Both the position numbers and the translations under genes were made by a program. DNA of 16,716 nucleotides. It comes from a bacterium (GTDB lineage Bacteria > Gemmatimonadota > Gemmatimonadetes > Gemmatimonadales > Gemmatimonadaceae). This document shows, piece by piece, positions 1 to 7,002 of this stretch. The stretch covers positions 1 through 16,716 of the forward strand of contig JAJZRK010000052.1 of the NCBI GenBank assembly GCA_021802745.1, written 5' to 3'. Position 1 is the stretch's first letter. Every line of letters starts with the position of its first letter. A model generated the notes under the pieces. That model saw only the letters and a list, made by a program, of their open reading frames with translations. It did not search any database and was not told the origin of the DNA.

Positions 1-15
1 GTTTTGAAACCACTT

Positions 16-1656
16 CTAGCGCGGCGCCGGGCGCGCCGGCGACGGCGCGCCCACATCGCGGCCCGCGCGGCGCCTGGCCTCGGCCAGCGCCGCCTCGGTT
101 TCGGCCACGCCGGGCTTCCGGCGCAGCGCCGCCTCGATATGCGCCACGGCCTCCGCGCCGCCGCCGGGGCGGCGCAGTGCTTCCTGGCCCAGCAGAAACT
201 CCGCATTCGCCACCAGCGGCGCGTTGTCCGGCTCAAGACGAATTGCCGCCTCAAAATGCGGCACCGCCTGCGCACCGCGCCCGACGTGCTCGAGCGCGAC
301 CCCCAGGCTGTAGTGCGCCCGCGCATGGTCGGGCTTGAGGGCGATTGCGATCTCGAAATGGGCGATCGCCTCTTCCAGTCCGCCGGCCCGGCGCGAGATT
401 AGCCGCCCGAGATTGTGGTGCGCCATCCAGCTCGACGGGTTCGCCGCGATCGTGGCGCGATACAGCGTCTCGGCGTCGCGGTAGTCGCCGGCCTGCCGCC
501 ACGTGAGCGTACCCAGGGTGAGCAGGAGGACCGCCGTGCCGGCCCACACGGTGTATCGTGACGCGACGCGCTCGCCTGCCCATGCCACGCCCGCCCCGGC
601 AAGCATCGCCAACGAAATGCTCGCCTGATACTGGAAGTGGTCGGCAACGAACGAGTAGCGGAACGGATAGACGTCAACGAAGCCGAGCACCGGAAAGAGC
701 ACGCCGGCGAAGATGAGGAACGCCGCAAGCGGCGCGCGCGAGCGATGGCGCGCGCTCCACAGCGCTGCGAGCAGGGCGAGGATCGCCGCCGGATAGGCGT
801 AGGTCAGGGCGGCGCGCGGATCCACGGTCCACCGCGGATACGTGAAGGCGAGGTGCGCGGGCCACAGGAAGGTCGCGAGGTAGTGCCAGACCACGCGCCC
901 GGCGAGCAGCAGCCGCTGCAGCGGCGAGAGGCGGAACTCGGCGCCGCTCGCGCCAATGACGTGGTGCTCCACCCACGCCGTGCCGAGCCCGGCCGCGAGG
1001 CCGGCGGCCAGCCACGGAAGCAGCGGCAGGACATCGCGCCGCCACTCAATGCGGCCGCGCCGCCACCAGATGATCACGAGCAGCACGCACGGCAGCGTCG
1101 CCGTGACGGTCTTGCTGCCAAGCGCCAGCACGAAGAGCGCGAACGCGCCAGCCCAGTCGCGCGTGGCACGCGACGCGTCGAACCGCAGCCAGGCCAGCGC
1201 CGACGCCAGGGCGAAGACCAGCGACAGCGTGTTCTTCTGCTCCGAGATCCAGGCCACCGATTCCACGTTGACCGGATGCAGGGCGAAGACGAATGCCCCG
1301 ATCCACGTCCCGCGCACCCCGATTCGCTGGCCAAGCAGCGCCACGAGGCAGGCCGCCACCGCGTGGAGCAGCGCATTGGCCGCGTGATAGCCGCTCACGG
1401 CGTCGCCCCACAGGCGATGCTCCAACCAGAAGAGGGAGTGGAGCACCGGGTAGTACTGCTGGGTGGCGCCCGGCTCGAGCCAGATGCGGCGCAGGCCATC
1501 CCACCCCTGCAGCGCACCGACAGTGACGTGCGCGCTGTCGTCCCACACCAGGCCACCGCCCAGCGCCGGCGCATAGGCGACGAAGACGGCGGCGATGAGA
1601 AGGAGGGCGAACGCGGAATCTGGATTCCGGCGCGCGTCGGCGGAGGGCTCTCGCAT
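16..1656 (-). CDS. GT-C-like polytopic membrane protein with C-terminal TPRs
   Basis: Encodes about 546 residues when started at the ATG at 1656. The first 390 or so residues are strongly hydrophobic with about ten membrane segments. The first periplasmic loop carries an acidic pair (WDD, D39-D40). A HPVNVESVAW motif lies at 127-136, followed by SEQKN. These are hallmarks of bacterial TMTC/PMT-like proteins, in which the acidic loop is thought to bind a lipid-linked sugar or act in catalysis. From about residue 400 there are three or four TPR units (for example AHHNLGRL and ARAHYSLGVALEHVG), likely a periplasmic protein-binding face. The frame is open to an ATG at 1761, but that start would overlap the ribosome site of the divergent gene. 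The 1656 start puts a short polar N-terminus before the first membrane segment, though no clear Shine-Dalgarno is visible. The glycosyl donor and acceptor cannot be told from sequence. Family confidence is good, activity uncertain. Confidence 0.8.
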   Translation of the reverse strand: MREPSADARRNPDSAFALLLIAAVFVAYAPALGGGLVWDDSAHVTVGALQGWDGLRRIWLEPGATQQYYPVLHSLFWLEHRLWGDAVSGYHAANALLHAVAACLVALLGQRIGVRGTWIGAFVFALHPVNVESVAWISEQKNTLSLVFALASALAWLRFDASRATRDWAGAFALFVLALGSKTVTATLPCVLLVIIWWRRGRIEWRRDVLPLLPWLAAGLAAGLGTAWVEHHVIGASGAEFRLSPLQRLLLAGRVVWHYLATFLWPAHLAFTYPRWTVDPRAALTYAYPAAILALLAALWSARHRSRAPLAAFLIFAGVLFPVLGFVDVYPFRYSFVADHFQYQASISLAMLAGAGVAWAGERVASRYTVWAGTAVLLLTLGTLTWRQAGDYRDAETLYRATIAANPSSWMAHHNLGRLISRRAGGLEEAIAHFEIAIALKPDHARAHYSLGVALEHVGRGAQAVPHFEAAIRLEPDNAPLVANAEFLLGQEALRRPGGGAEAVAHIEAALRRKPGVAETEAALAEARRRAGRDVGAPSPARPAPR

Positions 1657-1775
1657 GTCGTCTAGCTTAGCATCCGCGACGCCGGAATGCGGCCCGGGGG
1701 CTCCCTTGTTCTGTCCGGACGAGAGGGCGATCTTCCGCACCATTGATGGACTGCCCCCCAAACCCGAGGTGCTCC

Positions 1776-2309
1776 ATGCGTCGCTTGTTCATCGCGTTGG
1801 CCGTTGCCGTCGCCGTCCCCCTGCAGGCGCAAGGTCCGTTGATTGTTGACGTGCATAACGACCTGAGCGAGGTCCAGCAGAAGCTCGTCGGACTCGCGAA
1901 GGCAATTCCGGAGAGCGCCTATGGCTGGCGCCCGGGCGCCGGGGTCCGCTCCGTGGGCGAGGTGTTCATGCACGTTGCCGCCGAGAACTACCTGATCCCG
2001 GCGTTCATGGGGGCGCCGGCTCCGGCGGCGACCGGGATCACGACCGATTTCAAGACTAGTGACGCCTATACCATGAAGGCGCGTGGCAAGGACGCGATTG
2101 TCGCCGAGCTCGAGGCGTCGTTCCAGCACGCCCACCAGGCCCTGCACGTGAACACCGATGCGAACCTCGGCGAGAAGATCAAGATGTTCGGTATGGACCT
2201 CACGCGGCAGCGCGCGATGATCCTGATGATCACGCACCTGCACGAGCACCTGGGGCAGATGATTGCCTATGCGCGGTCGAACAACGTGGTGCCGCCGTGG
2301 AGCAGATAG
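1776..2309 (+). CDS. Exported DinB-fold putative metal-dependent protein
   Basis: A 177-residue protein. It starts with a short basic-hydrophobic signal peptide (MRRLFIALAV, probable cleavage after LQAQ near residue 19). The mature part is a four-helix DinB/YfiT-like domain. Three histidines fit the usual nickel or zinc site: H66 in GEVFMHVAAE, then H154 and H158 in MITHLHEHLGQ. The start at 1776 is chosen over an in-frame ATG at 1743 because GAGGT (1766-1770) lies at good distance and the signal peptide begins there. DinB-superfamily proteins include thiol-dependent transferases and hydrolases, but exported versions of this kind have no assigned substrate. It is divergent from the TPR membrane protein, and no sulfur-specific link is visible. 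Family assignment is fairly sure, function unknown. Confidence 0.82.
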   Translation: MRRLFIALAVAVAVPLQAQGPLIVDVHNDLSEVQQKLVGLAKAIPESAYGWRPGAGVRSVGEVFMHVAAENYLIPAFMGAPAPAATGITTDFKTSDAYTMKARGKDAIVAELEASFQHAHQALHVNTDANLGEKIKMFGMDLTRQRAMILMITHLHEHLGQMIAYARSNNVVPPWSR

Positions 2310-2333
2310 CTGAGTCGGCAGCGCGCGGCGGGT

Positions 2334-2381
2334 GATGGCAGATGGCGGATGGCAGATGGCGGATACGGATGACAGATGGCG
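2334..2381. repeat. Heptamer direct-repeat array, upstream copy
   Basis: Seven consecutive units of consensus GATGGCR lie just before the YeiH-family gene. Units one to four and unit seven match exactly (GATGGCA or GATGGCG alternating). Unit five is shortened to GATACG and unit six is GATGACA. The array falls between the DinB stop (2309) and the chosen start at 2402. In-frame ATGs inside the repeats create apparent upstream extensions of the next gene, which I consider artefacts. A related array follows the same gene at 3417-3458. Confidence 0.85.
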
Positions 2382-2401
2382 AACCGGGCGCGGACGAGGC
2401 A

Positions 2402-3415
2402 ATGAGCACAACAACTGACAGGTCGTTCCGCGCCGCCGTCCCCGGCCTCGCGCTGGCGCTTGGCGTGTCGGCGCTGGCGTGGGGCGGGGAGCAGTTGTTC
2501 GTGAAGTTCACCGGGCGCGCATTGCTCGAGGCGATCGTGCTCGCCATCCTGTTCGGCACGATCGTCCGCGCGCTCTTCGTGCGCGAGCCGGCACGGTACG
2601 AGCGGGGCGCGGCGGTGGCCAGCGGGCTGCTCCTCGAGTGCTCCATCGTGCTGCTCGGCGCCGGATCCGACCTGCGCGCCCTGGTGGCGGCGGGGCCGGC
2701 GCTGCTCGCCGGCGTGGTGGTCATCGTCGGCGTGACGCTCGTCGTCGGCACCTACATTGGCCAATGGGCCGGCCTGCCGCGCACGCACGCCCTGCTGGTG
2801 GCGGTCGGCAATGCCATCTGCGGCAACTCGGCGATCAGCGCCGCGGCCCCGGTGGTGGGGGCGCGGCGCGACGAGGTGGCGTCGGCCATCGCCTTCACGG
2901 CGGTGCTCGGCGTCGCCGTCATCGTCGGCCTCCCCTTCCTGATCCCGCTGCTCCACCTCAGCGACACGCAGTACGGCGTCGTCGCAGGGCTGACCGTCTA
3001 CGCGGTGCCGCAGGTGATTGCCGCGGCGTATCCCGTGAGCGTGGCGGCGGGGCAGGCAGCGACGCTGGTGAAGCTGATGCGCGTGCTGCTGCTCGGCCCC
3101 GTGGTCCTCGTGCTGTCGCTCACCGAGCACCACGCCGCACACATGAAATGGTGGCGCGCCGTGCCGTGGTACATCGTCGGCTTCGCGCTCACGTCGGGCC
3201 TGCGCACCCTCGACGTCATTCCCGACAGCACGGGCGACCTCGTGCGCGATGGCGCCAAGGCCCTGACGGTCGTGGCGATGGCCGGACTCGGGTTGGCGGT
3301 GGACCTCCACGCGGTGCGGCGCGTCGGACACCGGGTCGGCGTGACGGTGTTTGTCTCGCTCGTGCTGATGCTCACGCTGAGCCTCACGCTGGTGAGCGTC
3401 CTGCATCTCACGTAG
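2402..3415 (+). CDS. YeiH/UPF0324 family transporter (putative sulfate/sulfite exporter)
   Basis: A 337-residue inner-membrane protein with about ten hydrophobic segments, matching the usual length of the YeiH family (Pfam Cons_hypoth698). The family's signature region appears as GNAICGNSAISAAAP (136-150), where E. coli YeiH, from memory, has a GAGSSICGAAAV-like stretch. The second conserved region, usually VHEVAQVVAAG, is altered here to VYAVPQVIAAAY (199-210). The family is annotated as a putative sulfate or sulfite exporter, but evidence for the substrate is thin. The ATG at 2402 was chosen because upstream ATGs at 2342 and 2369 fall inside the heptamer repeats. Its GACGAGG ribosome site is close to the start (two-base spacing), so the start is not certain. 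It lies directly upstream of a sulfur-oxidation operon on the same strand, which favours a role in removing sulfite or sulfate. Confidence 0.83.
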   Translation: MSTTTDRSFRAAVPGLALALGVSALAWGGEQLFVKFTGRALLEAIVLAILFGTIVRALFVREPARYERGAAVASGLLLECSIVLLGAGSDLRALVAAGPALLAGVVVIVGVTLVVGTYIGQWAGLPRTHALLVAVGNAICGNSAISAAAPVVGARRDEVASAIAFTAVLGVAVIVGLPFLIPLLHLSDTQYGVVAGLTVYAVPQVIAAAYPVSVAAGQAATLVKLMRVLLLGPVVLVLSLTEHHAAHMKWWRAVPWYIVGFALTSGLRTLDVIPDSTGDLVRDGAKALTVVAMAGLGLAVDLHAVRRVGHRVGVTVFVSLVLMLTLSLTLVSVLHLT

Positions 3416-3416
3416 G

Positions 3417-3458
3417 GACGGCAGACGGCAGACGGTAGACGGTAGACCGTGGACGGAG
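3417..3458. repeat. Heptamer direct-repeat array, downstream copy
   Basis: Six consecutive 7-bp units begin two bases after the stop codon of the YeiH-family gene: GACGGCA twice, GACGGTA twice, then GACCGTG and GACGGAG. With the upstream array the joint consensus is GAYGGYR, in the same orientation. The array sits upstream of the tsdA promoter region and contains no recognisable stem-loop. Confidence 0.83.
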
Positions 3459-3512
3459 GCGTCGCTGGCGGCGACTCGCGAGCGCGCGGAGGGCGCTTCA
3501 TATTCGAACCAG

Positions 3513-3543
3513 TTGCACCAGACCGTCAGGAATATTACTGTAT
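3513..3543 (+). promoter_or_regulatory. Candidate tsdA promoter with operator-like AT-rich word
   Basis: TTGCAC (3513-3518) is followed, after 17 bases, by TACTGT (3536-3541), which fits a loose sigma-70 pattern (TAnnnT for the -10 box). Overlapping the -10 is ATATTACTGTA (3532-3542), an AT-rich word in a GC-rich genome that recurs exactly at 10014-10024 upstream of the arsR-family gene. The stretch CAGgAATATTaCTG (3527-3540) is also an imperfect palindrome. The right-hand TACA half found at the other two candidate sites is missing here. Promoter and operator roles are inferred. Confidence 0.45.
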
Positions 3544-3581
3544 TGGCGCACAGGAAACCCTTACCGCCGGAGTGCTCCACG

Positions 3582-4541
3582 ATGCACCGCGTCATCTCAG
3601 CGATGCGCCCCCTCCTTGTCTTCTCCCTGCTCGCGGCCGTCGCCTGCGGCGGCGAGAAGCAGCCCGCCGTCGCGCTGACGTTCAATGAGGAAGCGTGGGC
3701 GCCGCCCACGGAGAAGGACATTCCCAACGACTCGCTGGGCGCGTCCATCAAGCGCGGGCTCTACCTTCTCCGCTTCACGCCGGAGTCGCTCCCCAAGTAC
3801 GCCACGTCGTCGCTGCGCTGCACGAGTTGCCACCAGAACGACGGGCTCAAGAAGTCCGCGGCGCCGCTCACCGGCTCGCACGCGCGCTTCCCCAAGTACA
3901 TGCCGCGCTCCGGCGCCGTGATCTCGCTCGGCGACCGCGTGAACTACTGCTTCACCCGTTCGCTCGCCGGCAACGCCATTCCGGTGGGAAGCCGCGAGAT
4001 GGTGGACATCCTGGCCTACCTTGCCTTCATCTCGAAGGACGTCCCGGTGGGCGCGCACACGGCGGGCACCGACGGCCTCATCTCGATGAAGGACACGCTG
4101 GTGGGCGACGTGGCGCGCGGCGAGAAGCTGTTCACGGAAAAGACGTGCATCACCTGCCATGGTCCCGAAGGCAAGGGCAACGGCCCGATCCCCGCGCTGT
4201 GGGGCCCGACGTCGTACTCGGTGGGCGCATCCATGGCGCGCGAGGAGCGCGCGGCGTCGTTCATCTGGCACAACATGCCGCAGACCGCGCCCGGCACGCT
4301 GAGCCCGCAGGAAGCGTTTGACCTGTCCGCGTTCATCAATTCGCATCCGCGCCCCGATTCTCCGGGCAAGGAAGGCGACTGGCCGATGGGCGGCGCGCCC
4401 AGGGACGTGCCGTACAAGACCAACGGGCACGAGGCGCACCGGCCGCCGCCGTCGGTCTTCCCGACGGCAAATCCGGCGACGTCGCTCTGGCCGAACCCGG
4501 CGTCCATCGCGCACGCGGCTGACTTGAAGGGTGCAAAATGA
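3582..4541 (+). CDS. tsdA: TsdA-type diheme cytochrome c, thiosulfate dehydrogenase
   Basis: A 319-residue exported diheme cytochrome. A lipoprotein-type signal ends at AAVAC (Cys22), so it is probably anchored in a membrane facing the periplasm. Two heme c sites are visible: CTSCH (80-84) and CITCH (189-193). Between them, VNYCFTRSLAGNAIP places Cys123 where TsdA enzymes carry the axial cysteine ligand of the catalytic heme. The surrounding pattern (FPKYMPRSG, then LGDRVN, then DILAYLAFIS) also follows TsdA. Met218 or Met232 are candidates for the second heme's ligand. TsdA couples two thiosulfates to tetrathionate, or the reverse in some members, so direction cannot be read from sequence. 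The ATG at 3582 has GGAG nine bases upstream and is preferred over 3513. The stop overlaps the next start (ATGA), indicating translational coupling with soxC. About 45 C-terminal residues are proline-rich and not needed by the family. Confidence 0.86.
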   Translation: MHRVISAMRPLLVFSLLAAVACGGEKQPAVALTFNEEAWAPPTEKDIPNDSLGASIKRGLYLLRFTPESLPKYATSSLRCTSCHQNDGLKKSAAPLTGSHARFPKYMPRSGAVISLGDRVNYCFTRSLAGNAIPVGSREMVDILAYLAFISKDVPVGAHTAGTDGLISMKDTLVGDVARGEKLFTEKTCITCHGPEGKGNGPIPALWGPTSYSVGASMAREERAASFIWHNMPQTAPGTLSPQEAFDLSAFINSHPRPDSPGKEGDWPMGGAPRDVPYKTNGHEAHRPPPSVFPTANPATSLWPNPASIAHAADLKGAK

Positions 4542-4888
4542 CCGAGCTGAAGAAGAGCCCCTCGCCCGATGCCGGCACCGCGGCGCCGGACGAGGGGATG
4601 TCGCGGCGCGCGCTGATCGCCGGCGCGGCCGGCGTGGTCGCCGTCGCCGCCGGCCTCCCGCTCGTGGCGGGCGGCCAGGGCGCGGCCGCCGCGCCGCCGG
4701 CGCCACCCGCCGACCCGACGAAGCTGCAAGGCGCGCCCACCTCGCCGCTCGCCGTTCTACAAGCCCTCGCGTACACCGGTCGGCGAAACCGTCGGCAACT
4801 CGCTCTCGCCGCTGCAGGACCTCGACGGCACCATCACGCCGGCCGACCTGCACTTCGAGCGCCACCACGCGGGCGTGCCATTCATTGA
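4538..4888 (+). pseudogene. soxC: 5' part of frameshifted soxC (Tat signal and N-terminus)
   Basis: The ATG overlaps the tsdA stop (ATGA), so this is the natural start of the third operon reading unit. The product begins with a polar stretch and a twin-arginine signal (MSRRALIAG, R23-R24, then an alanine-rich hydrophobic run). This is expected for a periplasmic molybdoenzyme folded with cofactor before export. SoxC-like sequence continues to about GAPTSPL, codon 4748. Beyond that the frame reads nonsense (AVLQALAYTGRRN) to a stop at 4886-4888. The expected continuation is in the frame one base later: SPFYKPSRTPVGETVG, then SPLQDLDGTITPADLHFERHHAGVP. The break therefore maps to about 4745-4755. 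As written, the enzyme cannot be made as one chain. A real mutation or an assembly error are both possible. Confidence 0.85.
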
Positions 4889-5810
4889 CCCCGCCCGGCA
4901 CACGCTGCTCATTCACGGCCTCGTCGCGACACCGCTGATGCTCACGGTGGACGAGGTGAAGCGCTTTCCGCACGTGACGCGCACCTACTTCATCGAGTGT
5001 TCGGGCAACGGGCGCAATGCGTATCGCGAGCCGAAGCCCGACATGACGCCGCAGAAAGTCGCCGGCCTCGTGAGCAACACCGAGTGGACCGGCGTGCCGC
5101 TCAAGATCCTGCTCGACGAAGCAGGGGCAAAGCCGGAGGCAACGTGGTTCCTCGCCGAGGGCGGCGATGCCTGCCTCCTCTCGCGCAGCATCCCGATGGC
5201 GAAGGCGATGGACGACGCGATGATCGTCTGGGCGCAGAATGGCGAGCCGCTGCGTCCCGAGCAGGGATTCCCGCTCCGCCTTCTCCTCCCGGGCTGGGAG
5301 GGAAACACGAGCGTGAAGTGGGTGCGTCGCATCGAACTCGGCGTCCGCCCGTGGGCGACACGCTGGGAGACGAGCAAGTACACCGATCCGCTTCCCGACG
5401 GCACGGCGCGGCAGTACAGCTTCGACATGGACGCCAAGTCCGTCATCACCACACCCGCGCACCCGAAGGCGCTGACCAAGGGCTGGTGGCCGATCAGCGG
5501 CCTGGCCTGGACCGGGCGCGGCAACATCACGCGCGTCGAGGTGAGCACCGACAACGGCAAATCGTGGCACGACGCCGAACTCTCGGCGACCACCGGCGTC
5601 AAGGCGCCCGTGCGCTTCGCGCACCTGTGGGAATGGGACGGCAAGGAAGCGGTGCTGCTCAGCCGCGCCACTGACGAGACGGGCTACGTGCAGCCGACGC
5701 GCGAGGCACTCATCAAGGTGCGCGGCATCGGCACCGACTTCCACTTCAATCCGATCGTCGGATGGAAGGTGGCGGCCGACGGCAAGATCACCTTCCACGG
5801 GGAGACATGA
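4875..5810 (+). CDS. soxC: 3' part of frameshifted soxC, molybdopterin sulfite/sulfane dehydrogenase
   Basis: Holds nearly all of the catalytic region of a SoxC protein. The listed start is a GTG at 4875, but coding similarity extends in this frame back to about 4749, so the GTG is only the first possible start after the lesion. The oxidoreductase molybdopterin domain has the cofactor cysteine in FIECSGNG (codon 4998-5000) and a GWEGNTSVKWVRR region. ETSKYTDPLPDG is a stretch I associate with SoxC. The C-terminal half is a Mo-co dimerisation domain ending in DETGYVQPTR. SoxC works with a SoxD cytochrome in the periplasm to oxidise sulfane sulfur on SoxYZ, and close relatives oxidise sulfite directly. 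The soxD-like gene follows after two bases. Joined across the break the protein would be about 427 residues, close to the family's size. Function depends on whether the frameshift is real. Confidence 0.88.
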   Translation: MPFIDPARHTLLIHGLVATPLMLTVDEVKRFPHVTRTYFIECSGNGRNAYREPKPDMTPQKVAGLVSNTEWTGVPLKILLDEAGAKPEATWFLAEGGDACLLSRSIPMAKAMDDAMIVWAQNGEPLRPEQGFPLRLLLPGWEGNTSVKWVRRIELGVRPWATRWETSKYTDPLPDGTARQYSFDMDAKSVITTPAHPKALTKGWWPISGLAWTGRGNITRVEVSTDNGKSWHDAELSATTGVKAPVRFAHLWEWDGKEAVLLSRATDETGYVQPTREALIKVRGIGTDFHFNPIVGWKVAADGKITFHGET

Positions 5811-5812
5811 CC

Positions 5813-6418
5813 ATGCGTCGCACGCTCATGCTTGCCCTCGTGGCCGCCGCGGCGGCGTGCTCGCGCGAGCAGGCCGCCCCCGCGGCATCGGCGGGCACCG
5901 GCTTCGCCAGCATCCCGGCCAGGCACTACGGCCTCGGCCGCGCGGCGACGCCGGCGGAAGTGGCCGCGCGCAACATTGACGTTGGCCCCGACGGCGAAGG
6001 CCTGCCCACTGGGTCGGGCACGGCGGCGCTCGGCGCTGATCTCTTCCAGAAGAAATGTGCCATGTGCCATGGACCCAAGGGGCAGGGAATGCCGCCGGCA
6101 TTCCCGCTGCTCATCAGCCGCGACCCCAAGGCCGAGGGCTTCCGGTTCGCGAGCGACTTCAAGCTGCCGCATTCGATCGGCAACTACTGGCCGGACGCAA
6201 CGACCGTGTTCGACTACGTGCGCCGCGCGATGCCGCTGCTGCAGCCTGGTTCGCTCACGAACGACGAGGTCTACTCGCTCACGGCCTTCCTGCTGGCGGC
6301 CAATGACGTGATCCCGATGTCGGCGACGCTCGACTCGGCGTCGTTGATGAAGGTGAAGATGCCGTACCACGACAAGTTCGTGCCCGACAACCGGAAGGGC
6401 GGCAGCGAAGTGAAGTAG
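5813..6418 (+). CDS. soxD: SoxD-type monoheme cytochrome c lipoprotein
   Basis: A 201-residue exported cytochrome, partner of the preceding SoxC. It starts with a lipoprotein signal (MRRTLMLALVAAAAAC, lipid cysteine at residue 16). One heme c site is present, CAMCHGPKGQG (82-92), with the likely axial methionine in RRAMPLLQPG (Met140). The pattern IGNYWPDATTVFDYV, then LTNDEVYSLTAFLLAANDVI, is characteristic of the SoxD cytochrome domain. Classical SoxD has two hemes in about 380 residues, so this is a short single-heme form, closer to the SorB-like subunits of sulfite dehydrogenases. The ATG at 5813 has GGGGAG at eight bases and is preferred over the ATG at 5807, which is only two bases from it and overlaps the soxC stop. 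It should pass electrons from SoxC to the respiratory chain. Assignment to the SoxD group is confident, physiological substrate less so. Confidence 0.85.
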   Translation: MRRTLMLALVAAAAACSREQAAPAASAGTGFASIPARHYGLGRAATPAEVAARNIDVGPDGEGLPTGSGTAALGADLFQKKCAMCHGPKGQGMPPAFPLLISRDPKAEGFRFASDFKLPHSIGNYWPDATTVFDYVRRAMPLLQPGSLTNDEVYSLTAFLLAANDVIPMSATLDSASLMKVKMPYHDKFVPDNRKGGSEVK

Positions 6419-6423
6419 CAGCA

Positions 6424-6447
6424 CGCCGGCGGCGTGGGTCGCCGGCG
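6424..6447 (+). other. Intercistronic hairpin between soxD and the transporter pair
   Basis: Two copies of the palindrome CGCCGGCG (6424-6431 and 6440-6447) can pair as an 8-bp GC stem with an 8-base loop. No T-run follows, so it is not a standard terminator. It lies in the only sizeable gap (52 bases) of the operon and could stabilise or process the transcript. In a genome this GC-rich it may also be chance. Confidence 0.3.
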
Positions 6448-6470
6448 CACCATCCAGAGAGGAGAACCCC

Positions 6471-7001
6471 ATGGCACCATCCGCAACGCAGGCCCCCCCG
6501 GGCGACGGATCGTCCAGGCTGCCCACCTGGGCAACGCTTGGCGCGATCTTCGGCGTCGTCAGTGCGCTGAGCATCATCACGTGGGGACCGATCGGCGTGT
6601 CCGGCACGTATCCGCGCTTCATCGGCGCCATCATGCGCCGCATCACGCCGGACGCGGCGCACGCGAACCCGTACCTCGAGAAGATGGGGTCGCTCATCAA
6701 GCCCGAGACGATGCTCGTCATCGGCCTGCTGATCGGCGGTTTCCTCGCCGCGCGGCTGGCCGGCGACAAGGCCACGGCCGAGCACGTGCACCCGGGCGAG
6801 ACCACCAGCGGCAAGCGCTATCGGGACGCCTTCTTCGGCGGCCTGCTCATCGTCTTCGGCGCGCGTCTCGCCGGCGGCTGCACCAGCGGCCACATCATCT
6901 CGGGCATCACGCAGCTGTCCATCAGCGGCTTGCTCTTTGCCGCCGGCGTCTTCGCGACCGGCATCCTGACGGCCAAGCTCATGCACAAGGGGGCCAAGTA
7001 A
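6471..7001 (+). CDS. YeeE/YedE-family half-size transporter, first subunit
   Basis: A 176-residue integral membrane protein with four or five hydrophobic segments, belonging to the YeeE/YedE (Sulf_transp, formerly DUF395) group. An N-terminal GPIGVSG (39-45) and the hallmark RLAGGCTSGHIISG with Cys137 (132-145) are visible. In the full-length thiosulfate importer TsuA, conserved cysteines of this kind line the path and pass thiosulfate along. The half-size form needs a partner, supplied by the next gene one base downstream. Such pairs, also called PmpA/PmpB, often sit with persulfide-metabolism genes. A strong ribosome site (AGAGAGGAG, 6455-6463) fixes the ATG at 6471. The likely role is moving thiosulfate or another reduced sulfur species across the inner membrane. 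Direction and exact substrate are inferred from family and neighbours. Confidence 0.86.
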   Translation: MAPSATQAPPGDGSSRLPTWATLGAIFGVVSALSIITWGPIGVSGTYPRFIGAIMRRITPDAAHANPYLEKMGSLIKPETMLVIGLLIGGFLAARLAGDKATAEHVHPGETTSGKRYRDAFFGGLLIVFGARLAGGCTSGHIISGITQLSISGLLFAAGVFATGILTAKLMHKGAK

Positions 7002-7002
7002 C

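Noticed and set aside
637..1665. Plus-strand open frame opposite the TPR membrane protein
   Set aside because: Low-complexity arginine- and glutamate-rich translation, no signal or domain, and the opposite strand carries a clear gene.
2267..3751. Minus-strand open frame of 494 codons over the YeiH-family gene
   Set aside because: Antisense to a confident transporter; it owes its length partly to reading through the heptamer repeats.
3597..5798. Minus-strand open frame of 733 codons opposite tsdA and soxC
   Set aside because: Same shadow effect; the composition is dominated by R, A, H and G, without domains. Its continuity across the soxC lesion has no bearing on that gene.
4538..5810. Programmed ribosomal frameshift in soxC
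   Set aside because: No slippery heptamer or downstream pseudoknot is apparent at 4745-4755, and SoxC genes are not known to use one; an indel is simpler.
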